Below, in pieces: positions 11,412-22,600 of a DNA stretch of 64,000 nucleotides. The position numbers and the translations under genes are program-made. How positions within the stretch are numbered: position 1 is the first letter of the stretch; every line of letters starts with the position of its first letter. Under the pieces are notes generated by a model that ran no database searches, had not been told where the DNA came from, and was given only the letters and a program-made list of their open reading frames with translations. Where the stretch lies: contig NC_064654.1 in NCBI RefSeq assembly GCF_001723175.1, positions 1,240,001 through 1,304,000 on the forward strand, read 5' to 3'. The DNA comes from Penicillium oxalicum. Lineage: Eukaryota > Ascomycota > Eurotiomycetes > Eurotiales > Aspergillaceae.

Positions 11412-13367
11412 GGCGCAGATATTCCCCTCGAGCGCAGAGAGAGAGAGAGCCTTGCGGAGTCGAGGAGAAATCCACAACCCAGTCCACGACGGTTGCCGGC
11501 CGCATTTAAGTATGTCTCAACTCACAATCTGAAGTGCTCCACTCGGATAGCGACCTCACAACGCCACAGAGTCTGATCGCGCGTTGGATCTAACAGGTGC
11601 TGGATCCGACGGTTCTCTCCACCACAAACTCTTTTGGATTTGGTTAGCGTGCCTGCAGAGAAACGGATGGGGAAAATGCTGGGTTTTCTTGAGGTCTGTC
11701 TCTGGTAGAAACGAAAGCTTTCCCACAGTAATTCGTCTGCTTGTTGACTTGCACCGGATCACAGAGACCTAAAATTCTTCCATTTGACTCACTTTGCTTA
11801 CACGAAGCATTTATGTGTGCTGTGCAGGTAATTCGCGGGTGGGCAATAGGAGTCCCCAGTTCTGGACGACTAGCTCTGTCTTAAGTTCTGTTCAGATTTC
11901 AAAACTCGTAATATCCTCCGGAAACAAGCCCTGGGCTTTGCCATCGACGATTTCCTGCACGTGGATTCTGGGATTCAAGGTACTGGCGTCGGTGAAAAAC
12001 TGAATGACTGGGAGGCTTCGGCTGGCCCGACTCAGGCCGAGAATGGTTCCCAGGTAGTTCACTCCACAAGATGAATCTTATTGTAACGGCACGGATACCG
12101 AATAGTTGTCCAGTATTTAAGTATTCTTTTACAGGCGCCCAAATGACTCGGGCACGTGGTGGATCAATGGCGCATGTTCAGGCCAACCGCCGTATAGGCC
12201 AAGGGGGGACCATTTAGTGGTGAAATGAAAAATCGCCAGGGGTTTCCATTTCCCGATCAGCCATATCGACCCACGCCTGTCAAGGCTCTGCACTATGCGT
12301 CCTCTCGGCGTGGGAACTTTATGGGTGCCGAGAAGAATCCAACTGAAAGCTCGGTGGAAAAATCTCCCTTCCGTATGGTTCAACCTGAAAGAATACCCTG
12401 CAAGGGAATGGTTCCGCGCAAGGTGAGATTTCGAGCAGTGCCAGTGCTCGAGTAATGCATGTACATACCTTCGAGGGACGCCGGGGCAAGGCAACGGGCA
12501 CCCACCAGAGAAAGTTCGAGAAACAAGACCGAACGATCGTCACTCTCTAAACTCTGTAAATCAAGCAATGCATAGTCCGAGTGAACTTGTAGCCGCCAAG
12601 AAGCTCATGGACGGTCGGATCTTGAAATAAAATCCTCTGTTCAAATGGCACGTGGGATCGCTTGCCTGTCGATTGCATTTCTGAAAGATAAGCTTTGCTT
12701 TTCTGGCGACAAGCTTCGGCGTAACCGAACAATCTGGGCAGGAACGTCTCCACTTGTACACTACATTTGGCGAATCAGTGACTCGAAGACGGCCAGTGGT
12801 CAGAGGACCTTCCTGATTTGGATGCACGTGCCCGTGCGACGGGCGTGGGTCGGTTGACGTCGAGTCGATTCGGGTCAATCTTGTGATCATCACGTGCGGC
12901 TGCGTCCATGCACCAGTTGCGTCCCTCAGCCCTGAAAAGGTGAATTCTTTGCTGGTCGATGATTCTTTTGACAGTGGGAACTTTACTTCCTCGAGTACCC
13001 GGGAATCTCATCCTGGAAAAACTACCAAAAGAAAAACAACTCGAGAATTTACTTGGCGGTATAACAGTGAAAGTCTTCAACCCCGACTTTCCGGGCTTCA
13101 CGGGGATGGTACACGTTACTTTAGCCTGGAGATGCATCGACAATTCCTATTCAATTGTGTCATACAAGCAACGTTGGAAGAGCGCAAATATAGTTTGCCG
13201 GTCTGGTGTAGGCAAGCTTTCAGACTAAGATGAACCTCGCCGGGAAACACAAACGGTTTCTCGCCAAGGTTCCAGAAGTTCACCCCCCAACCCAAAAGAT
13301 TCCATGTCGATGCAAGTTCAGTCCACCCTCTCGTTCAGAACCGAGCCCGAACTAGCTGAGGGCTTGA
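11412..13367. other. Intergenic region: permease promoter and 3' flank of alpha-galactosidase
   Basis: Both neighbours are on the minus strand, so nearly all of this 2-kb stretch is upstream of the permease. No supported gene was found; short open frames on either strand look random. A GA-rich patch at 11433-11452 falls in the permease leader. The CACGTG cluster is listed separately. Confidence 0.5.
11958..12896 (-). promoter_or_regulatory. Cluster of five CACGTG boxes (putative phosphate-response sites)
   Basis: CACGTG occurs at 11958-11963, 12153-12158, 12649-12654, 12825-12830 and 12891-12896, i.e. 0.55-1.49 kb upstream of the permease start. Three are in the context GCACGTGG, and the one at 12648 continues as GCACGTGGG, close to the Pho4 high-affinity site. 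One such hexamer is expected about every 4 kb. It is known that Pho4 (yeast), NUC-1 (Neurospora) and PalcA-type bHLH factors bind CACGTG; their role here is inferred. Other bHLH proteins (Cbf1, SREBP) bind the same core. Confidence 0.55.
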
Positions 13368-15465
13368 TCAAAGGCACTGGGAGTACCACTCTGTACGATG
13401 CGAAGAAGGTATCACGGTCAGCTTGAACTCAAGGCGTGAATATCACGTGAAGGAGAAACACTTACGGTTCTGAGCGGTGCAGGTGGACGGGGGAACACAT
13501 GACGTGGGTCCAGTCCAGCCCTGGCCACCACATTGACCATACTTGGTCTGTTGAGAGCCCTGGCTCCCTGAAGTTGTCGTAGGACCGGCTGGGGCAGCGG
13601 TGGTGGTGGTAGTGGACGGGGAACCCTGACCAGGGGAGGAGTCTCCGACGGCACGAAGTCGGAAGATCCGACAGCCCAGGGCGGGAACGGACTGAGAGAT
13701 GGAGCCGCTGGCACCGGAAACAGAACCCACCACTGTACCCAGGAGTTTAGGATCAGCCTTGGCGAGACCTGTCTTGTAGCTTTGCGCATTGGCGTTGTAT
13801 AGCAACGATGAGTGAGCGGCAGCACCATCGTTGAGAACGGCCTGGGCTTGGCTGTCGCTGAGTCGAGATCCCCAGAGATCGCGGATCTCAAACTTGGTGT
13901 TGGGCACGTTGGAAGAGCCGAATATGTCGGTGAGAGTCGCAGAGGCGGTTGTGCTGGACCCGCCGTTGTTGAAGAGGACGACGACCATGTCGTTGGTCGA
14001 ACTGCCTGTGGTCGAGACCAGCGGGCCACTCCACAGCTGCACGTTGTTGCGTGTCCATCGGTAGGAGGCAGCGACTCCGAGAGGATCCTGGTTGACGGCG
14101 ATGACGGCCGGGTTGGCCAGGATGGACCAGTCACTGGCCTTGAGTTTTCGCATATCGTTGCCCATGATGAGTGGACTCTTGGCAGCAGACCCTGCAGAAA
14201 AGGAAAAGAAAGTAGGGTCAGTCAGGCGATTCGGAGCAGAGGGTTGCACGTATCACACATACACATGCTGAAATGCGCCACATATTCGGCGTCGGTCATG
14301 CCACCATTGCCGACCTCAAGCATGTCCAAGTCGTTCCAGCCGCCTGGACCCGAGAAAGATGCAATCTCGGCCTGCTTGGACATGATCTGGGTGACAGAGC
14401 AACCATAGCCACCAGAACGAGGACTGTCAACCCGTGGTTAGCCCCGCGCAATTTGACGGTGATGCCCCGGCTGAGACAGGGACATCCCCCGCAGAGAGAT
14501 ACTCACATGGGGCAAGTGGACGACGCGGAGTTGTATTTGTCTGTGATATCACCAGTAATTCTCCAGGAGTTGCCAACCGAGGGACCCCAAACCCAGGGTG
14601 AATCTTCACCCCAGTTGCAAAGAGAATAGAGGATCTTGCGCCCGGTTGCCGCGAGTGCCTTTTCCATCGCATTGTACCTGAGCAGTGGATTCAAGCCCGT
14701 CAGCATGGAGTCTTTTTGGCCCAACGAATTGACCGCATGTCTCGGATCAATGGCTTACCGAGCAGAGCTGACCGCTTGGCTTCCTGACTTTCCTTGGTTG
14801 TTGCAATTGTCGTATTTCAGATAATCAACTCCCCAGCTGGCGAACGTGTTTGCGTCGGTCGTCTCCATGCCCAGACTTGCGGGGTATCCAGCACACTGTA
14901 GCAAGGCATGGGTGAGACATGAACATCATGATAGAGAGCGAGAGCACACAGTCCAATGCCCCCAGCGATGACACGGAGTTTTGAGAAAGGGGTCCTTACG
15001 GTCTTGGTGCCAGCGCTTGAATACATTCCGAAGCCAAAGCCCTCGGCGTGGAGCTGGTCACCCAGGTACTTCATACCGTTGGGGAATTTTTTCGCATCGG
15101 CAATGAGCTGTCCACTTGAGGTACGGCCAGAGGACCAGCAATCATCCAGAATGATGTAGTAGTAACCCAGGTCTCTCAGACCAGTGTTCTTGATCACATC
15201 GGCGGTAGAGAGGATCAATTGCTGGTCCAGGTTGCATCCAAATGCATTCCAGTCATCTATGTATCATCATGTCAGGACTGGGTATTGCCATGTGGGAAAG
15301 GCGTCCGGCGAAAAGAAATCCGAGGACTCGATAGATCGATCCCTCGATGCTTGAAGGCAACTTACCCCATCCCATTTGAGGAGTCACAGCAAGCCCATTG
15401 TTCAGTGCTGAAACGACATATGCGAGAGAGACAATACCCCCGAGGACTTTCGAAAAGACCGCCAT
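13368..15465 (-). CDS. Secreted GH27 alpha-galactosidase with C-terminal CBM1
   Basis: Secreted enzyme releasing terminal alpha-1,6-galactose from galacto-oligosaccharides and galactomannan. Seven exons: 15465-15366, 15256-15000, 14895-14759, 14677-14507, 14423-14263, 14191-13466, 13390-13368, giving 524 residues. Residues 1-20 form a signal peptide ([20 protein letters not shown]). GH27 landmarks: [15 protein letters not shown] at 71-74, KYDNC with nucleophile Asp148, CNWGED, and WRITGD with acid/base Asp208. A beta-sandwich domain follows, then a Ser/Thr/Pro linker and a CBM1 with four Cys ([15 protein letters not shown]..., ending QWYSQCL). The last exon is 23 nt and supplies only the end of the CBM1. 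If the last intron is retained, the protein ends RKCFSFT, which also contains a Cys. It shares a 2.1-kb divergent upstream region with the lipase gene. Confidence 0.94.
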
Positions 15466-17598
15466 TTTCTGGTGGTTTGTTCAAGGCTTGAAGAAATGGC
15501 AAAAGTATCCTGGACGAGGTCTTTCAAATTTCACGGGTCTTCTGCAGAGTAAATAGGGTGCCCAGCAACCCCGTGAGGCCTGCAGTGTCTGATCGACTCT
15601 GAAACATCGCTCCGGTGGAGGGAGCTTCTTTGGAAAGAGGCGCAGGGAAGACGCTCCTGTCACTGTTCGCTGAATCCCTAGCGTCCTGGGTGAAGAAAAG
15701 TGTAACGTAACATTGCGTCGGAAATTTACCCGATTCGGGACCGGACTTTAGATGAATTGTTCATCTGAGGAGGAGTGGCGATTGATCACGATGAAAAGCG
15801 ATTGGGAGACACGCCGTTCCTTGATCTTTTGGGTCAAGGCGAGTGCGGTCTGCAGCAACGTGTGTGACCGCTTGCGCAGACAGAGTTATTCACCAGACCT
15901 TGTCCCCAATCCCCGTGTTTTTGCAACTGCCAACGCCCCCGCTGCCACGGTGTTTCACGACGAGCGACTTGGACCATTCTGTCCACGCCAACTTCTCCAC
16001 ATCCCGGCCCGTTGAGCCTAAAATGCCGAGGAAAGGCTAAATCGAGAGACCCTGCAGGACTGGATTCTCCCGGCGGTCCCTGGCGGAGTTCTCCGTGTTG
16101 AGATTTGGTGGCAACCCAGCGTGTCCAGTCTTGCGAGGGAAGAGTTTTGTGAAAACCGAAGGATGATGATGTTGCGAATCATCCTGCTCATTGATCTTGT
16201 ACACCGCGGTGTACTTTTGCCACGGTATATTCCATGGCGCCCGATGCATACCTGAGGCCGATCATGTCTCGGCTTGGAACTTTGAAGTCGCGACTCTCGA
16301 CTCCATACTCAGCCAGGGAATATTACTGAAGGATATCATCCTCGTCTGCTTGTTGATTCTGAGTCAGAACACATCATATCACTCTGAAGAATGTTGTCGA
16401 CCAACTGCAAGTAAGCTTTTGTCAAAGTAAATTAAGGCTCTAGGAGTGCGACATTCCGCGACACTCGGTGCCTCAGGTCGCTCCGCTAGCGTCCGGTCCC
16501 CAGGCATCGAACCTCCAGAGCGGACGATTCGTTTATAGCAACGCAAGATTCCTTCTCGGCTTCCCTTCATGAGTGACAGACAGTTCTTGTCTAGGGCGAT
16601 GATTGAAAACTACGTGGAATTGGACTGTGAAATCAATTTTCATCTCAGCAAGTAAGCAGCACAAGTCAAGCTACCTAGCTAGCGTGCTAGCATCATTCAG
16701 AGATCCAATTGCAATCTTACAATAGACAGATGACACGATCACAGTACGTAGTGCATTACAGAGGACATAATAAGACATTATGCACTCAGCACTGTAGGAT
16801 TGTAAGCATAAAAAAGCTCCGCAGACCTGTGCAAGTAATGCTGTTCATGCCCCTGGCACGTGATCCAAAGGCTCACTTGCCTGTGTTGCGTCGGGGGCGA
16901 TGTTCCATCGAGACTACCGAGGCTGATGTTGTTGGTCAAGGCGAATTCCTACAGTTACAAATGATCGATTCACGCAGATGACCCAGGCCATGCCCCGTCC
17001 AGACAGCAAATCCATCAAACTTGTTGTGTTAACACGAAGACATATTGCTGGCTTACACTTTCCTCCACTGGACTCGACAGCCAAAACCCAAACCCCGTTC
17101 ATACGGGCAGTGGTCGGAGAACTCAACCTATTAAGTGCTGCTGGGTAACGAGATGGGCCTGATGTTGCAGGAATATACATCCGAATTGATACGTACGTAT
17201 TGCACTTAAGTTTTCATCTACCCTCTAGCTTACGTATCCACCTTTCAGTAGAACAACCCAAGGTTAGCCTCTAGGTGGTTGCTAGATAGAATCGTGTTTA
17301 CTACTATAAAGCAGCACTCAAGCTAAAAACTTCCCTCTCTATTCAGATATTAATCCTCGAATGATAGGCACCGAGACGAGCAGCCTCAGGCCCAAATGAT
17401 GTCATCTGATCGCTGGACGTCACGCTGAGATCTCCCCACATGACGCATTATGTAATTGGATTATCGTCCTTGGCGCCCCCATCGTTCTCCAGATTTACCG
17501 ATTTATTATACATGAACTTGAACTCCACGTTGGAAAAACCCGACCATTCCAATAGTGACCTCGTCAGAACCTACATCTGGTTCAGTCGTACGATCACC
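15466..17598. promoter_or_regulatory. Divergent upstream region of alpha-galactosidase (-) and lipase (+)
   Basis: 2.1 kb between two divergent genes for secreted hydrolases. The part from about 16600 to 17400 is AT-rich and resembles eroded noncoding DNA. A short CTAGC-repeat stretch lies near 16672-16690. No gene is supported. Whether the two hydrolases share regulatory elements cannot be decided from the sequence. Confidence 0.45.
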
Positions 17599-19063
17599 AT
17601 GCTTCATCTGAAGAGTCTTTCTCTCAGTTGCGTGATAGCATGGCTTCTCGGATCTTCAGGCGCCGAAGCCGGCGCCGCGGTGACAAGAGAGACCAGCCCT
17701 GTCTCCAATAAACTCTTCAACTCCCTCGAGGAGTTGTCCCGACTAGTCGACATATCCTACTGCGTAGGCACGACGGGTGTGAAGAAGCCATTCCAGTGTC
17801 TGAGTCACTGCGCCGAATTTCCAAACCTGGAACTCATCGAGGTTCGTGTAACGGGGCGACTGCGCAACCCCATGTAACATTGCGCATGCAGCCAGGATTC
17901 TCTCAAGCACCCTACACTCACTAATCTCTTCAAAATGCCAGACGTGGAATACTGGCATTCTGCTCTCCGACTCTTGCGGCTATATCGCTTTATCGCATCC
18001 ACCCGGTCCCAAGCGCATCGTCGTCGCTTTCCGGGGAACTTATTCGATCACAAATACCATCATTGATCTTTCCGCATACCCGCAATCGTACATTCCTTAT
18101 AATGGTCACGAGGACGAAGATGAGAACAAAAAGCACAGCAACAAAGATAACAACCAAGACAAGCTTGACAACCACTCTCAAACCAACTACGATACCTCCC
18201 AGATCCAAAAACAATCAAATCCAGAAACCCAGACTATCCGCTGCAACAACTGCACCGTGCACGCCGGATTCATGAAATCGTGGCTCCATACCCGATCCGC
18301 AATTCTACCCACGGTCTTCCACGCCATCCAGCAATACCCCGACTATGAAATCACTCTTGTAGGCCACTCCCTCGGCGGGGCCGTCGCCACTCTCGCCGGT
18401 CTTGAAATGCGCCTGAAAGGCTGGAACCCGCTCATCACTACCTTCGGCGCACCAATGGTCGGAAACGCCGCATTCGCAACGTTTCTCGACAAGACATTCC
18501 ACATTGGCAACTATACTCGTGCCGGACAGAATGTCGAGGACCAGCGGATTCGTCGCGTCACCCACATAGAGGATCCCGTTCCTCTCCTGCCGTTGCGAGA
18601 GTGGGGGTATGCGCCGCATGCTGCGGAGATTTTCATCGCCAAGGCTGCGCTTCCTCCCGGTCCGGAGGATGTGCGGATCTGCGAAGGCGACGAGGACACG
18701 AGGTGTATTGCCGGGGCGGGGATGTCTGCGAATTCATTGCAGGATGGTCTTTTAGACGTGGTGATTTCTGCCGAGTCGGAGAATGCCGCCATGGACAACA
18801 CTTGTTTGTCTGATGTGGAAGACGCAGATAGCAAGCTTCGAGGAGCGAGTGATGCTCAGCAGGTCATATTGAGCAAACACCAACGACGTCGAAAAGGTCA
18901 ATGCGAGACCCTCGTCCAAGAAAAGACCGCGCCGCTGTATCCGCGATCTTGGAATTGGGACGTGATTCCGGCGCGGTATAGACTCTGGGAGCTCTTTTTC
19001 GCTCATCGAGACTATTTCTGGCGCATTGGGCTGTGCATGCCGAGCGGGAATCTCTTTGAATAA
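17599..19063 (+). CDS. Class 3 (alpha/beta-hydrolase) lipase, putatively secreted
   Basis: Lipase of the fungal class 3 family (PF01764), hydrolysing acylglycerols. Exons 17599-17841 and 17942-19063 encode 454 residues; the intron uses GTTCGT...CAG in phase 0. Residues 1-27 look like a signal peptide (MLHLKSLSLSCVIAWLLGSS...). The core contains IVVAFRGT, the nucleophile elbow VGHSLGGA with Ser224, THIEDPVP with Asp292, and YAPHAAEI with His307, giving a complete Ser-Asp-His triad. The protein is longer than simple secreted class 3 lipases (about 300 residues). It has a very polar insertion rich in Asp, Asn, Lys and Gln at about residues 136-180, before the CNNC motif, and a C-terminal extension of about 130 residues. 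An in-frame ATG further upstream (17440) would destroy the signal peptide, so 17599 is preferred. Confidence 0.88.
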
Positions 19064-19431
19064 TCACATTCTTGCTACTACCGTATATTGTATTAGTTTT
19101 TTCCTTTTCAATTTGGCGTTTGGCGGCGGTGTTGACTCGGGTGCGTTGGACCCGCCTTTTGCATTGTGAGCACTTTGACGTTTATTCATGTATATAATTT
19201 TCGTTTTTTTTTGCCAAGGAAGAGAACCACAAGGCTGGCTTCTGCATCACTTTGTATTGAGCCTTCTCTGACGAATGCACGAACAAACATATTGAAGAAC
19301 CCAACGGTTACCAATCAATTCACTCTGAACAATATTTCAAGAACGAGAAGAAGAGGGAGAAGCTAATACAGACAATTATAATCATGCGCCAAAACTAATC
19401 GGGAAAACAAGATACCTCTATCTGGGGGTCA

Positions 19432-19463
<32 letters not shown>

Positions 19464-19653
19464 CAAACCAGTCCTCATACAACCTGATGTACTCTGAACT
19501 CGGAAGAATACATAGGAACAAGAACAATAAAATTAAAACCAAACAGAAGAAAAGTCCAAGACAAAAAGCCTATTTGGCAAGAGTCAAACATCTAGCCAGA
19601 ACCGTAACCGCAACTGCAACCGCCCGCCGCTCATCATCCTCCATGATCTACAT
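19064..19653. other. Convergent intergenic region
   Basis: 3' flanks of the lipase (+) and the PhoD-type gene (-). It is AT-rich, with a GA microsatellite at 19432-19459. No gene was seen. Confidence 0.5.
19432..19459. repeat. (GA)n microsatellite
   Basis: An uninterrupted run of GA dinucleotides about 13 units long lies in the convergent intergenic region, likely within a 3' untranslated region of one or both neighbours. Confidence 0.9.
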
Positions 19654-22600
19654 CTATTTCCCCTCTTCCAGACACGGTACGACCACGGGTCCGAACTTGA
19701 CGACGCTGGCATACGCCCCATCACCCTGGACCATGAAATCTGCCGCCAAGCTCAATTTGGCCTTTTGCGCACTGAACGCTTGGTGCTGCATTCCAAAGGC
19801 GGGAGTAGACACCACATCCGGATCGTACGCCACGATGGCAACGTAGTTTCGACGAGCCATCAACTTCTTGTGTTCGCGCGGCTGTCCGCTGACGTCGGTT
19901 TGGAAAATCTCCATCATATCCTCCTTAGTGTCGGTAGGCTGATTTGAGGAGCGATGACCGTTGGCAGGTATGTAGAGAGGCTTGGAGCTGCCGTGGAGAA
20001 GCTTGACAATGTATGATGGGGGAGGGGTGTTGACTACAGGTGAGGCGATGAGCTGATACATGGTCTTGTGATCGGATGGATGTGATGGATCGTGGACGAG
20101 GCCTGCACCACAGACGTTGACGGCACCGGAGAGGAAGGTCATGCGTATGGATTTTTGATGGGCAATGCCTTGGAGTGTGCGGATGAGATATGTTCGTTCC
20201 AGATCCTGGGTCAAAAATATTAGAAAGAGGAAAATTTGCCAAACAAAACGAAGACAAGAGAAAAGGAAGGGGGAAACAAAAAGAAGGCCAAGAGAGCGAA
20301 TCTCGCATCAGTGTACTGACCTTAGACTCATGAGTCCACTGGTCGCGCAGCTCATCCATAAGGTCGAACTCGCCAAACGGACTCAATATACCTCCCATCA
20401 ACCCAGATTTACCGACAGCACGCTTCACAGAGTCGAATCCGGATCCAACAAACTCCTTGGCCCCGACCACTCCAGCCACGGAGCTGGTCACTTTACCCAA
20501 TACGTTGTACGCGCCAGTCACGGCCCGCTTGCCAGTCGCAACAGTCTGCGCAATGTGCTCTGCCGTCTCCAAGCGTGGATAAACCAGAGGCATGGATATC
20601 ATCCACAGACAGTGTTGCACACTTGGGGGTAGCATCGCCACTTTCGGGAACAGACCCTGATACGTCGGTCCGGCCATGACTTGGTGGGGATTGCGCTCAG
20701 AACGACAGTCGGGTCCGACGACGACGACCCCCGGTCCGAGGTATTTCACAAAGTGCCAGCCGGTGCCCGTGATAGTGAAGAGATCGGTGTCGTTGTTGAC
20801 ATTGCGCAATATGTCGAGTGTCGTGTGATGCTGGAAAAGCAGATACATTTCGATGCCGATCCGGCCAATATTTTTGAACATATTTGAGAATTGCATATGC
20901 TCAGGATACGAGCCGAAGCCATCAAAGCTGAAATAAGGGAAAGGAAGGGCCAGTGTCAGCTCCGTTCATTATTGAAAAGGGGGGGGGGGTGTAGTAAGCT
21001 GTTTGATGGCTCATCTGAGGTACTCACATATCATGATCGTCAATCTGACAAATATACGGAATTTGGGCGAAGCTCTCCCGCAAATGCGGCTGATCGAAAT
21101 GACTGGTGTAATAATGAAAGTATGCGTGCGAGACATCCTGCTGATTAGCCGCTGTCCATGGAGCATTCTTTCTCGCCTCTTTCCCACTAATGGCAAGCCA
21201 TTGCTTGAGACAGGGAATCTCTTTCCACATGCGATCTGCATAGATCTGGCCCCCGAGACAAAGCTGTGTGTGGAAGCCGCCAATCTCGTTATGCTTTTGC
21301 ATAATGTCCTTCCACATAAAGCTTACACCGCCAAGGCGAGCACGCTCATTTGCGTTGACATTCAGCGAGAAGTCGTTACCCGATGTGGCAATGAACCGCC
21401 AATTGGTCTCGTGGCGACCGGCGACTAAGAATTCATATCGCGTGCAGCCAAGGTGGGAGGTGATAGCGTAGGTCCACTTTGCAGGGCCAGCATCGTCCAT
21501 CTGCAGATCAATCTCATACTTGTAGAAGGTCCACCGTTGATGCGCAGCGATATTGATAGGCTTGAGTTGACGCGGGTTGGGCGAGAGATCCACACTCTGA
21601 TGGAGATGAATGGTTGGCGGCTGAGCAGCATCCGTCACGAGGAGAATGGATCCAAGCCAAAGACCACGCTCAAGATCCATGTTAGTGTATCTCAGGTAAG
21701 GACCAAAGTACACGCCATTCGTTGGAGCAGTCTTGTACAGATCCATACCACTGCTGGGTGGGGGACCTGAGAAGCCTGCCAAGGGAGATTGGAGACTTTC
21801 AAAGCCAGGCGTCAGAGGAACACCGGGGGAAGCTAGTGGTTTTCCAAAGGCCGACAGGCCTGGAGATGCCAACGGGTGGCTACTATACACACTCCCGACT
21901 GGAGAAAGAGGTGTCTCATTCAAATTCAGCGGCGTTGGACCCTTGGGGAACTCCCACTGCGTGGACTGAGTCGGCAGGTGAATATAGTAGTATTGCCCGG
22001 AGTTTGGGTCCAAATGCGCGATCCATCCTTCTGGCAGGGGAGGTGGTGATGCAGGAGGCGGCCCTGATGGCCCTGGCGAGGTAACTTGAGCCGGGTAGTG
22101 GTGTTGTTGTTGCTGTTGCTGCTGTTGTTGCTGTTGTTGTTGCTGTTGCTGTTGTGGCTGCTGCTGCTGCTGCTGCTGTTGTTGTTGTTGTTGGTGTTGG
22201 AGTTGCTGAGGGTGGTTTTGCATCTGCTGCTGCTGAGGAAACTGGGGATAGCCATTTGCGCCTGCGCTGTGAGGTGATTGTCCGGCATTCGACTGTTGTC
22301 GAGGGTCGTTCGCAAAAGCTGGATGCCCTTCCGTCGAAGCCGTCGGCGCAGGAGATGGAGCGGACGCCATAGCAGGATGTCCAGCCATGGAAGTCGCAGC
22401 AGCAGCAGCAGCAGCAGCAGCGGCCGCGGCGGATCCTGGTTTGTCATTCCGATACCCATTGACGCCATTTGGTCCCGATACACTAGAATAGGCGGGGGGA
22501 GGCTCGTCACTGATTCTCATTCGATCCATGTCACTTTCCAGGGCATTAGAAGGAATTCTCCCAGACTGCCCTGACGATACAGATTGAGCCTGCTGCGATT

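Noticed and set aside
16436..16570. Possible tRNA because of a GGTTCGATGCC-like B box on the minus strand (about 16492-16512)
   Set aside because: The T stem does not pair well and no matching acceptor stem, D arm or anticodon arm is found upstream at the right distance.
21926..22510. Shifted-frame and antisense frames over the polyQ part of the WW/PhoD gene (poly-Leu, poly-Ser/Asn)
   Set aside because: They are by-products of the CAG/CAA repeat in other frames; the Gln frame is the one continuous with the WW and phosphatase parts.
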